DNA of 64,000 nucleotides from the NCBI GenBank assembly GCA_015039365.1, contig WION01000096.1:1-64000 (forward strand), written 5' to 3'. Below are positions 9,601-17,566 of this stretch, in pieces. The stretch is from Amanita rubescens (taxonomy: Eukaryota; Basidiomycota; Agaricomycetes; Agaricales; Amanitaceae). The notes under the pieces are model-generated. The model had not been told where the DNA came from, ran no database searches, and saw only the letters and a program-made list of their open reading frames with translations. The number at the start of each line of letters is the position of its first letter. Positions within the stretch are counted from its first letter, which is position 1. The position numbers and the translations under genes are program-made.

Positions 9601-11145
9601 CTCGTTAACAACTACCTTGAAAGAGCAAGGACCATCGCCGCCACCAATGCTGCAACCACCGCCGCCATTTCCACTGCTGCTAACGCTGTTGCTGCCGAAC
9701 TCGATGTTGTCACCGCTAACGCCATCACCGATGACGAGATCAATGAAAGACTCGTCAATCCCATCTCAATCCCTATTGTCTTCCCAGAAAACACCCCATC
9801 GCCAAGGCCCCTTTACACCCCATTAGATTTAATGAGGGAAACCTATACTCAATCTATGAGCCCAGTGCCTAGACTCCCTGCCGAAGGACCTATTCCTAGG
9901 TTCTTATTTCAGTACGCTTCTGTCAACGACGACAATTTTAATGTGCCTGCACCTGATATCCCTGCTATTGACGTCATCTTGACGCACTACGCCATCCCTT
10001 CCTTCGTTGATCCGATAATTCGACGAGCCTTTTATCGAATCTGGACATTATTTACGTCCTGGACCTTTGCCAACAACTATCTGTTCATCTTGAATAGATA
10101 TGTTCGCCCTGATCTGATGGCCCTCGTTAACATCATCATTAATCTCACCCGCCGGTTCCGAGAACCGCAACGCAACCGCTGGATCACCCTGATGATCTGG
10201 AACAATATTCATTGGTTTTGTGACTTACGAGGAGACGTATACCTCGAAGAAGCAACCCGTCTTACCACTGCCGGACATCGTCACCATTTCATCCAACCAA
10301 CACGACAACCCGCTTTAGACACTGGCATGGCCTGGATGCACGGACGCCCTGTATTTCCCCGCACTCCCGTCAATGCTACGTTCGAACGTATTCGAACCCT
10401 TAGCGACCGTCTCAACCCAATGATGACTCCTGATGGTTGGGATGTAACTATACTACGACAACTACAAACGACGATTAAAATTGAAGGACGCGATGTCCCT
10501 ATCCCTGAAAATACGACACGTCGCACTATCTTTCACCTGCACGGACCTGACCCCTCAGCTGAACGATTGGTATCATTCGAACCGAATAACTTAGCCTTTG
10601 AAGGAGAAGATATCCCTGGAACTCAAGGCTGTTACATGTGCGGAGCCCCACATCACACTACCGAGCACCATCAACGATGAGAAATACGCCGAGGATCGAT
10701 ACATGAGGAAACCCCGCCTCCCACTTATCCAGACGCTATAACACAATCGTCGCTACCCACGCCATTTGAACAAATCCCTGAACGACGAATTTCTACCGCT
10801 TCACCCGCTACTACTATTGATTCCGCCCAACTCGAACAAGGCGAACCTTCCCCGCTTATCGAAAGAAGACGACGAGGAACAAATACTCGCCCACCAGGCA
10901 ACCGCTTCACCACTACTACCACCGGACCCCCACTGTCACGACGAAACCTTGGAAATCGCCGAGGCCAATCGACACGAGGACAGTCACGTCCTGTTGCCAC
11001 TATGACTGCCTCCAATACACGAGAAGAGCGACCGACTCTTCAAGAACGTCTTACCGATAACCGCCGCCGCCGCCATCATCCTTGGCAAGAAAACGAAGAC
11101 TCTTACACCTATGACAGCGACGCCGAACACAATCGTGACACGTAG
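568..11145 (+). CDS. Chromovirus A1 post-pol ORF3 (split by nested element G2)
   Basis: A large ORF of unknown function follows pol in another frame. It starts at ATG 568 inside the pol 3' end, runs to 698, is interrupted by element G2, and resumes at 9165. With G2 and one TSD copy removed the frame continues without a break to a TGA at 10678-10680 (548 residues). The same frame then stays open for 154 more codons to TAG at 11143-11145. The first part is Pro/Ser-rich. The middle has an Ala-rich helix and a Trp/Phe-rich region (RIWTLFTSWTFANNYLF). Just before the TGA is a zinc-knuckle-like CYMCGAPHHTTEHH. I do not recognise a named domain; the size and knuckle are Gag-like, but the position after pol is not. 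A damaged minus-strand homologue lies at 23909-25342 plus 52675-52938. A1 lacks an in-frame segment of roughly 96 nt near 10482 that the homologue has. Confidence 0.7.
699..1186 (+). repeat. G2 5' LTR
   Basis: 488 bp, TG...CA ends, matches 8674-9160 nearly base for base. A TATATATA stretch near 946-953 could be the promoter core. ORFs inside it are incidental. Confidence 0.93.
1189..1206 (+). promoter_or_regulatory. G2 primer binding site (putative)
   Basis: TGGAGCCCACCGCGAGGG lies two bases after the 5' LTR. It starts with TGG as expected for pairing with a tRNA CCA end. I cannot name the tRNA. Confidence 0.55.
1818..2766 (+). CDS. gag: G2 Gag (capsid + zinc knuckle), with one frameshift
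   Basis: Structural protein of the G2 particle. The frame is open from 1215 and Pro-rich, but the first ATG is at 1818. The capsid-like part runs to a stop at 2292-2294. Reading continues one frame over from about 2285, through a Pro/Ala linker to a CX2CX4HX4C zinc knuckle (CVFCGDSEHRTPWC, around 2538-2579), ending at 2766. The break may be a one-base mutation, an assembly error, or a programmed shift; sequence alone cannot tell. A non-AUG start upstream of 1818 is possible because the open frame is long. Confidence 0.7.
2831..3615 (+). CDS. G2 retropepsin-like protease region (frameshifted)
   Basis: An aspartic protease domain is read in the frame of 3022-3615. The active-site equivalent is DNG(S) at 3235, in VVDNGSQIIVI, followed by the flap region and the closing YEVLLGRPFF. 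The likely start is ATG 2831, with a basic Pro-rich leader. The leader changes frame near 2950 and again near 3165, and the protease changes frame once more near 3600 to join pol. The family normally has D-S/T-G, so Asn at the second position is a variant of the triad. Three frame changes in 0.8 kb suggest either decay or sequence errors. Confidence 0.65.
3582..7262 (+). CDS. pol: G2 Pol: reverse transcriptase, RNase H, integrase
   Basis: A 1226-residue uninterrupted frame. The reverse transcriptase covers about residues 230-450; its catalytic box reads FVDD (Asp codons at 4791 and 4794) where most relatives have YxDD. A thumb/connection and RNase H region follow (RNase H ends near ADGLSRR). 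The integrase has an HHCC zinc module (HDDTGHKG ... CHNC, from about residue 822), a DDE core with D in HMDTMK (~888), D in VTDNGTPY (~946) and E in NGIVERRHF (~980), and a GPY/F-like RYLGPMVVI. The tail is acidic and there is no chromodomain. The enzyme copies the element RNA and inserts it. The intact frame and near-identical LTRs suggest recent activity, although gag and protease are broken. Confidence 0.92.
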   Translation: MRSTYRQNGFLIVDESPTRRRDARNPQSPTKHVNNEELPNVHTSTPHIHDITPTTIFNQPTIANPADPDATTPTPETTDAPTVYTVGKGDNPYHLSEEHFLDMLTAPRMIGNILLPYNGHISTTELEFNFVPAAETLAYKKVANRIKPVATTLPEKFRIIRRIPSDPLADLPTLPTQPPDFTPGTRYTEERMQAQNINPTGFLTAEEEKLIHHLIRIHEEGFAWTEAEKGKFSDDYFDPVVIPTIEHVPWTLKNMPIPPGKYNEIVRIIKDKIASGVYEPSSSSYRSRWFCVYKKDGKSLRIVHDLQPLNAVTIKDSGQPPNVELLAESFGGYSCYATFDLFVGFDQRRLATESRDLTTFQTPLGTFRLTSIPMGYTNSMQIQHGDLTYILQDEIPHVTKPFVDDCPCKGPKTRYELPDGTFETIPENSGIRRFVWEHIQNINRVIQRVKHAGGTFSGKKSFFCIPEAIVVGHKCTYEGRLPDDSRIEKIRNWPIPESITEVRGFLGTMGTIRIYVKDYAEHARSLSELLRKGVEFEFIGHHIAAFENLKLIAINCNAIRGIDYESLLEVILAVDSSWYAVGYWLSQIGPDKKRYPNRYGSITFNEREQRYSQAKLELYGLFRALKATRIFIIGVKNLVVEVDAKYIKGMINNPDIQPNNTINRWIAGILLFDFKLRHVSAKKHTPADGLSRRRASEEDEPPDDSDPDDWIDEANAFCIEAANWTFKPHLTAACYATGTDGPDIFSRSEKQLARDADILRIEAYLKNPQRPPDMSADRFRQWLNKAKRFFIQGDRLWYRDDHRRHKLVILNDSKRLQIIQEAHDDTGHKGIFATRARIRDRFWWSSLDYDVKWYVRTCHNCQIRNAQRLHIPPTVPEPGGLFRIVHMDTMKMPASGGFTYITQARCSLSAWPEYKMLRSENATAIAKFIFEDILCRHGAIEVIVTDNGTPYVAALEVLRHRYGINHIRISPYNSQANGIVERRHFDVRESLIKAADGKPEKWSQVAPSVFWAERITIHPSTGYSPYFIAHGTEPTLPLDISEATYLCPPITSELSRQDLLAHRARQLQKRPADLKIIRDKVYKSRLNAVRKLEQRFQHTIKNFRFKKGDLVLVRNNKIDMELDRKTKPRYLGPMVVIRKTQGGSYILAETDGTLSKLRYAAKRLIPYRSRSIAPGERLSQLLNRSDEELYTMTHDSPDEASLADGDGDGFIDEALTEVDDLPESEL
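7373..8599 (-). CDS. Antisense three-exon gene in G2: Cys-rich zinc-finger, coiled-coil protein
   Basis: Between pol and the 3' LTR the minus strand carries a spliced gene. Exons are 8599-8390, 8343-8016 and 7968-7373. Introns are 46 nt (8344-8389, GTGAGT...CAG with CTAAT branch) and 47 nt (7969-8015, GTAAGG...CAG). Phases match and give 377 residues. Exon 1 is an acidic helix-rich start (first Met 8599, 75 bp from the LTR). The middle is Ser/Arg-rich. Exon 3 has a cysteine cluster CETC...C, CDLCRAKKVRC, resembling but not identical to fungal Zn2Cys6 DNA-binding modules. A predicted coiled coil (about 40 residues from YEDRIGRLERKL) and a Lys/Gly tail (four GK repeats) follow. Function is unknown; a DNA- or RNA-binding accessory factor is an inference. 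It runs against pol, so its transcript would be antisense to the element's genomic RNA. Confidence 0.75.
8660..8673 (+). promoter_or_regulatory. G2 polypurine tract (putative)
   Basis: A short purine-rich run (GGGAGG at 8668-8673) abuts the 3' LTR, where plus-strand DNA priming is expected. It is weak because CCCC interrupts it. Confidence 0.4.
8674..9160 (+). repeat. G2 3' LTR
   Basis: 487 bp copy of 699-1186, lacking one C (near 8991) and with one T-to-C change. It is followed directly by the ORF3 sequence of the host element. Confidence 0.93.
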
Positions 11146-11202
11146 TCACAAATTATTTCAATATTCGGTGAATATTGGACTTCGTATGTAGGAGAAGGGC
11201 TA

Positions 11203-11632
11203 TGTTACAAACGTACGTCATGGCCTATCTTTTTCTTATCTTATCACTTCCGTTATTCCTCCTATGTCACTGTTTGCATATGTGTTCCTTCAGGAACATT
11301 CATCGTTTATCATATGCCATTTCATTTTATCACATGCATGTCGATTATCACATGTAAACCGTTTCATTATCACATGCGACCGTTTCGTTATCACATGCAT
11401 TCCTACTTACTATATTTGCGTATATACCTTGTACTATATAAGACATGCAAATATACGACTAGACCTCAGTCTAGTTTTAACAGTCAAAATCTGTCTCGTT
11501 ATCGTATAAGCTCCCTTGAGGACTTATCTGATAACACTCTTATTTCTTGAACGTTCTTAAGTGCCGGAACTCCCTTGAGGAACCTACGGTGCCTGATAGG
11601 CTTGACTTATCAGTGAACGAACAAACATAACA
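11203..11632 (+). repeat. Chromovirus A1 3' LTR (family LTR-A)
   Basis: 430 bp from TGTTACAAACG to AACATAACA, preceded by a purine tract (AGGAGAAGGGC, about 11190-11200). Other copies in either orientation at 16346-17417, 23068-23908, 23359-23788 and 63959-64000 fix the ends. The left part contains five TTATCAYATG decamers (11307, 11327, 11345, 11367, 11388) and a TATATAAG box near 11435. Confidence 0.9.
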
Positions 11633-11669
11633 ATAGAGGGTAACAAATGTAAAATAGGTTCCATGTATA

Positions 11670-11873
11670 TAGGACTAAAAGGACCAGTCCAAACTGGTCC
11701 AAACTGGTTTTTTGCAGTTTTTTTATTTTTAAAAATCTGAAAAAAGACTGGTCCACTTCAGGAAGGACCCTGTGTGACCAAGGACCATCCCAGTCCTAAT
11801 CTGGTCACAGTCTGGTCTGGTTCCAGGTTTTTCAGTCCTAATGGACTGGACTTTCAAACACTACTCACAGCAT
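11670..11873 (+). mobile_element. Possible degraded hAT-like MITE (family E)
   Basis: The stretch starts TAGGACTAAAAGGACCAGTCC-like and ends GGACTGGACTTTCAAACACTA, similar to the terminal repeats of the four better copies listed below. No perfect 8-bp TSD is visible, so the boundaries are uncertain. Confidence 0.35.
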
Positions 11874-13729
11874 GTGTACTGCCCTTTGCTATTGCCATAG
11901 ACTCATGTAAAGGAGACTTGCAATGGCAGGATCAGTTGAATCAGCTGAATCAAATCACTGAAGGTTTCCATGATGATATCCATGAACTTTGGTGGGGTAC
12001 GGAATGAATTGATTGGACAGTTGATGAATTGAAAGATCAGGCAAACAGAGTGGAGCAGATGAGTGCTGTGGTACATGGTCCTCTGTTTATATCAGATTGG
12101 CACATTGATGTGTGTCAGCATAGGCATACAACAGAGGATGTTGCAACAATTTTCCAAGTGAGCTGATTATCATTCTAGGTGGTCACAAAGATGTAGAATG
12201 AGTATTGAGCTCAGTCATGTGTGAGAAACAACTTTATTAGTTTAGCTACCTGTAGAATGAGTATCAAGCTAAACTATAATAAGTAATCATGTTGAAACGT
12301 GTGAGAAGGGCGTGCGATGTACTTGTTTGCCCAAAGGGGTCCAAAGGAAAGGCTTAACAAATGGGATTGTACGGAGTATGGAGACGGAGGGTTCGACGGT
12401 GACGGAGTAAACCTGCAATGCAAACGGATGTAAGTCCGATGAAGATGTGTCGCAACGGAAAGATGTCAGACAAGTGCGAAAGCGTACAACGATGATGGAG
12501 TGAACCCGTGACATAAAGGAACGTGAGTGCAACGAAGTTGCGATGGAGAGATATCAGACGGATGCAGAGGAGAGAGGGGCAGTATATTCAATGTCCATAC
12601 AGTACAATGAAGCCGTATATAAACCAATATGCATGAGGCGCACTCACTGCAATCATCCTGAGCTCCTCCAATGGTCTGTGCACGTATGCAGAATGCCTTG
12701 CTGTATGAATATGTCGAGTCGGCGGGTTGAGCCCTTGGCATCGTGTATGCGTGTTGAGGTGCGAAGGTTTAAGTGCGTCGGAATATTGGGCTGCGGATGC
12801 CTGCTGCACAACGTAACCGGAATCGGTACGTTACAACGTAAATGATATAAGGGGAAAACATAAGCTCACCTCAGTTGTGTGTGAGAAACGACTGAGGTAT
12901 ATGGAGCAAGCCACAATGTCAATATATACGAGAAACTGTATAGTTAATATAACAAGCATCAGGATCAAAACTGTACCAAAATGGGAATGATGTGTTCCCG
13001 TGCTCAATGATTGCACCCAAGAGTCCAAGATGCATGCACTTGTGATTGTACATTCAACAAAAGAGCAGGGGTTTCTTCTGACCCTAATCTTCTCATTCTT
13101 GCCAGCCTTTTATTGTTGAGAATGTCACTCAGGATTGAGTTTGGAAAGGCAAACAACAAGAAGGAATTCAGTGTGGAAAAGACAGAGAAACTCAAGTTCA
13201 CTGGTATGGTCCTCCAACTTGTAACCTACATCTTTTCCTCACATGCATATAAATCCCATATCAGGATCATTACAAAAGATGGGGATGATGTGGACAAACT
13301 TATGCCCAAGTGCCAAGACTATGCTTCTTATTTGCACTTTGGGTACAAGCAAGGGATAAGGAAATTGTTGGAAGCCAGAATCCAGGAAACATTGAAGAAT
13401 AGTAACAGAAGCAGGACAGCCAACTTAAATGATGGCAATGAAGCCCAAACCAACCCCAAGTTGGGGGTACTGCCAGAGGGCCCATCAAGCCATAATGTTG
13501 ATCTTGACCTAATGATGGTAGATTTGGGAAAGGTTTGTAATGTTTTCACTGTAAACACAGTGATGAAGCTGATCAAACTTCCTTGATGTAGAGCAGCCAG
13601 GTACACAAAGTCAATAAGCTTGTGAAGTGAAGTCAAACCTTTGTTGCTCAAATCATGGGAAAACACAGTGGAGCTCATTTGCCAATCAGCACCAAAAATT
13701 AGCATCAAGATCTGACTTCTTGACACCAA
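11874..13729. other. Intergenic mosaic without a recognised gene
   Basis: I see no convincing gene. The part 12290-12840 is richer in GC and carries phrases such as GTGTGAGAAAC that recur at both sides (near 12217 and 12882), suggesting an inserted or duplicated unit. An ORF at 13122-13586 is listed separately. Confidence 0.5.
13122..13586 (+). CDS. Short hypothetical ORF, doubtful
   Basis: A 154-residue frame from ATG 13122 (open upstream to a TTG at 13011). It is Lys-rich with no motif that I recognise and no clear introns. It lies in old repeat sequence just before MITE E1. It could be a fragment of a decayed transposon protein or chance. Confidence 0.2.
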   Translation: MSLRIEFGKANNKKEFSVEKTEKLKFTGMVLQLVTYIFSSHAYKSHIRIITKDGDDVDKLMPKCQDYASYLHFGYKQGIRKLLEARIQETLKNSNRSRTANLNDGNEAQTNPKLGVLPEGPSSHNVDLDLMMVDLGKVCNVFTVNTVMKLIKLP

Positions 13730-13737
13730 CAGCCTAC

Positions 13738-14731
13738 TAGGGTTTTAAAGTCCAGTTGCAAGGACCAAAAAAAGACCGGACCAGACCGAGACTGGACTGG
13801 TCTGCAACTGGACCATTGGTTGTGGTTGCCTGATTTGACAGGAGCAACTGGTTGCAACTGGTTATTTTTACAAATAACAATGTCAATGTCATCCAAGAGT
13901 CACTTCATGCATCTACTCCTCCAACACTCCATATCTGCTCAGTAACCCTCAAATTCATGCATCCATGCACCTACCTGACCTTCTATATTTAGCATATACC
14001 CTTAGAATAGTTTCAATGTACATAAATTTTGAAAATATGACAATCATCCAAGCATTTTTACCTCAGTTGACATAAAAATACTCCACTAATTACAGTGTCA
14101 TCATCAGCGGAGTAGTATTTCTAATTTAGTTGACTTAAAAATACTCCACCCATTACAGCATCACCATTGGCAGAGCATTTTTTATACCTTAGTTGACCTC
14201 AAAATACTCCACCCATTACAGCATCACCATTGGCAGAGTATTTTTTATACCTTAGTTGACCTCAAAATACTCTGCCCATTACAGTATCACCATTGGCGGA
14301 GTTTTTTTTATTACCCTAGTTGATCTAAAAATACTCCACCCATTATGGTATCACCATTGGTGGAGTTTTTTTTTTACCTTAGTTGACCTAAAAATACTCT
14401 GCCCATTATAGTATCACCATTGGTGGAGTTTTTTTTTACCTTAGTTGACCTAAATTGACCTAAAAATAATCTGCCCATTACAGTATCACCATTGGCGGAG
14501 TTTTTTTTACCTTGGTTGACCAGTTCATGACAAGTTAAGACTGGTTGGTTTGTGACAAAATCCAGTTGCAACCAGTCCAAACCAGTTGCACAACTGCAAA
14601 AGACTGCATGCAACTGGTCTTTTGCAGTTGCAGTCCAGTCCTTCCAGATTTAGGCATTCTGAAAGACCAGTCTTGGTCCGGTTGCCCTAAAAATAGCTAA
14701 AAAACCAGACCAAACCAGACTTTAAAACCCT
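13738..14731 (+). mobile_element. hAT-like MITE, family E copy 1 (E1)
   Basis: Terminal inverted repeats TAGGGTTTTAAAGTC / GACTTTAAAACCCTA with an exact 8-bp TSD, CAGCCTAC (13730-13737 and 14732-14739). Eight-base duplications and TAG-starting ends point to the hAT superfamily. No transposase is encoded. The interior near both ends is built of CCAGTTGCAACTGG-like palindromes and the middle is a tandem array. Confidence 0.85.
14061..14521 (+). repeat. Minisatellite, about 7 units of ~62 bp, inside E1
   Basis: Units start near 14061, 14121, 14186, 14250, 14313, 14377 and 14438. Each contains a CCTTAGTTGACCT-like stretch and an inverted pair ACTCYRCCC...GGYRGAGT about 20 bp apart. Later units have longer T runs. 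Confidence 0.85.
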
Positions 14732-14739
14732 ACAGCCTA

Positions 14740-16345
14740 CATTACTGTCAACCATGCTGGTCCAGATACTTGGAAGTTATGAGCAGTGTAATGTAGGTTG
14801 AGCTGGGTGCAGATGTACCTGTATTAACTCAAAATCATCACTGCAGCCAAACAAATGGGATTCTGAATTATAGTCTAAGAAATTCAAGTCTGTTAGCCTA
14901 GTCCCACCTATGAGTTTGGAACTGGGGCAGGTCTGGCTGATTGCTATGGTGTCAAAATAATAGTCTTTATTGGAATCCACTGTTCTGGCAAAGTGACAGC
15001 CACAAGCAATCAGGTTGTGTCACCCATCTTGGTTCAAGATACACAAAAGCTGGAAATCAGAGTTTTATCCAGTACATCCTATAAATGAATACAACCATCA
15101 ATAGGTGGTGAATGGATGTAAGATACATAATGTACCTGATCCAAGGAGGGCTGGGCTTGAACAGTGCTCTTCTGATTGGGGTCCAAACTCATTGTGAGCA
15201 TTGCATTAATGCCATGGTGTCCTGCAAGCAGCCCAAGGAGAGCTTTGGTATGAATGCCCAGATAGTAAACCTTGCTGACCCTTGCCTCATCCAATATATT
15301 CGCAAAAGAGTTGACAGCACAAGACATACCAGCAATTTCTGCAATCAACATAACATTTACAATAGAGATTCTGCATACAATGTTGCATTTGCATCAACAT
15401 TAGTCAGCAAATCCTCTTTAACACTTATCCTGTGAGTATGAGCAAATGTAGCAATAATTCTGAGGCTGAGTGTAATGAAGGACTTGGTTTTATTCCGAAT
15501 CTTGAGACACAATTATTTCCTTTTTGGTAAGTGCCAGTAATTCCCAAACAAACATGTGCACATTGACTCAATAATATAATTATAAGATGGCCTTGGACCT
15601 GCTGTGCGCAGCAGTGGCCCAGATTTCCAAGTTGGCCTGATTCTGGTGCAGAGAAACCAGGTTCTGTAACTACCTCGAATTAGGTGCACTTGGCCAGGAC
15701 TTGACATATTTTGAGTGCTGTGATGCATATATGGGGAAGTAGGAGGATGTTTGGCAGTGTTTTTTGGTCATGTGACATAGGAAAACAATATAGGACTCAT
15801 CAGATAGCATTTCTTTGTTACAAGGGGATGTGATATCATAAATTGATGTGTTCCCACAGTTGTTTGGCCATGTTTTTATGGGAAAGATGATATGGGTATC
15901 ATCAGACAACATTGTTTTCACAGATTTTGACAAGAGGGTTACTCCCACAGTTGTTTGGCAGTGTTTTTTATGGGAAAATGATATGGGTATCATCAAGCAT
16001 TTTTTTACAGATTTTGACAAGAGGGTTGTGACAGGCAAGCATGTGATCCCATACAGTGTGGGGGTGTATGAGATGAGAGCAGGTGACATGCCTACATATG
16101 TTAAAAATGCAAAGGTCATGCACCTGTAGCTCCCACTAACCCTGTCTAATTAGAGGTGGAGCAGATGCTCTCATCCAGCTCTAGCAGAGGCATTTGGGGC
16201 ACTTTAGGGCTTCTTTCAATAAAGTCTTCAAAATGAAATTCAACTTTATGGTTAATGATTCTGCTAACATGCCCACAGGTTTCCCCTGCTTATATAATAC
16301 AGCTCTAAGGGCACATATTATGCAGTATGCAAGTCAAAACAATAG
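14740..16345. other. Region without a recognised gene; imperfect ~91 bp tandem repeat
   Basis: No gene with a recognisable domain. A unit beginning CCCACAGTTGTTTGGC at 15853 is repeated at 15944 (ending about 16027), and a diverged relative starts near 15748. Short open frames here lack motifs and look like remnants. Confidence 0.5.
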
Positions 16346-17417
16346 TGTTACATTTGTTCGTTCACTGGTAAGTCAAGCCTATCAGGTACCATAGGTTCCT
16401 CAAGGGAGTTCCGGCACTTAAGAACGTTCAAAGAATAAGAGTATTATCGGATAAGTCCTCAAGGGAGCTTAGATGATAACGAGACAGATTTTGACTGTTA
16501 AAACTAGACTGAGGTCTAGTCGTATATTTGCATGTTTTATATAGTACAAGGTATATACGCAAATATGGTAAGTAAGTTTGCATGTGATAACGAAACAGTT
16601 GCATGTGATAATGAAATGGTTTACATGTGATAATTGACATGCATGTGATAAACGAAATAGCATATGATAAACGATGAATGTTCTGAAGAAGTTGGAAGTC
16701 TCCTCATCATGGAGTCCAACGCAGCAGCGCAGTGTACATGGTACTGAGTAAGGAACCGACTTACTGTGAAGGTGGGAGGTTGGTTTGAAGGACTTTATAG
16801 GAGCTGAGGCTCAACTATAAGATGTGTGGATGAGAGTAAGAAGTTAGGAGGGAACGACAAATTGTCCCTCCTTATATATTGTCTGAGATACAAATAAGTG
16901 TAAACTATGCTATCTACGGACCTTATCCTATTGGATGATAAGGTGTGTTTTGTATTACACAGCTATCGTCATATTGACTCATCATATGACAATATGTCAG
17001 TCATAACGTATCATATGATCTATTTCTAGTCATAATGATTGACAGAAATTATAGGGTTCTGTCACATCTGACATATTGCTGTATGACAGATATTATAGAG
17101 TTCATTCTTGACAGATTGCTGTAGAATGATGATATATGATTCATAAGGAATCATATCTAGTAACTATGACGCAAGCGTATTTATATCTACTTAATCTATA
17201 CTAAAGGAGATAGATAAGATCAGTATCATCTTATCTTAGATATGATAAGAAAATCTGATAAGATAAGAATATATTTACAATATATTATCAATATAATATA
17301 TAGTTTATATATTTTCATCATGTTCCGGAAGGAACGCATATGCGAACAATGACGTAGGAGGGATGACATAGTCGATAAGATAAAGAAAAAGATGGGCCAT
17401 GACGTACGTTTGTAACA
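16346..17417 (-). repeat. Solo LTR-A (minus), interrupted by a solo LTR-D
   Basis: Reads as the reverse complement of the A1 LTR. Ends TGTTACATTTG and TTTGTAACA, TSD AATAG (16341-16345 and 17418-17422). The only insertion is LTR-D at 16684-17320. No internal element sequence flanks it, so it is a solo LTR left by LTR-LTR recombination. Confidence 0.9.
16684..17320 (-). repeat. Solo LTR, family D (copy 1)
   Basis: 637 bp, ends TGAAGAAGTTGG and TTTTCATCA (inverted TGATGAAA at the other end). TSD TGTTC at 16679-16683 and 17321-17325. The uninterrupted site is visible at 23690-23700 in another LTR-A. It is the reverse complement of copy 2 (18156-18778). Type of the parental retrotransposon is unknown. 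Confidence 0.9.
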
Positions 17418-17566
17418 AATAGATGTGAGAGCACAGGCCAATATTGAGCCTTGGGAGCATCAGCCACATACTAGTTGCTCCCTCGAGTGCCCCAACTCAG
17501 TTGAATGTCTTGTTGGAACTGTGGGACAACTAATATGTATTAACACTTTAATTATGGAGGTCATTA

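Noticed and set aside
568..10680. ORF3 as a retroviral envelope gene
   Set aside because: Position fits, but there is no signal peptide, no transmembrane anchor and no furin-like site; a zinc-knuckle-like motif argues against it.
11160..11580. Short hydrophobic frames in LTR-A that look like membrane proteins
   Set aside because: They derive from the TTATCACATG repeats and occur in LTRs in both orientations.
14061..14521. Array that could be mistaken for a CRISPR
   Set aside because: Units are contiguous without unique spacers, and the setting is a eukaryotic MITE.
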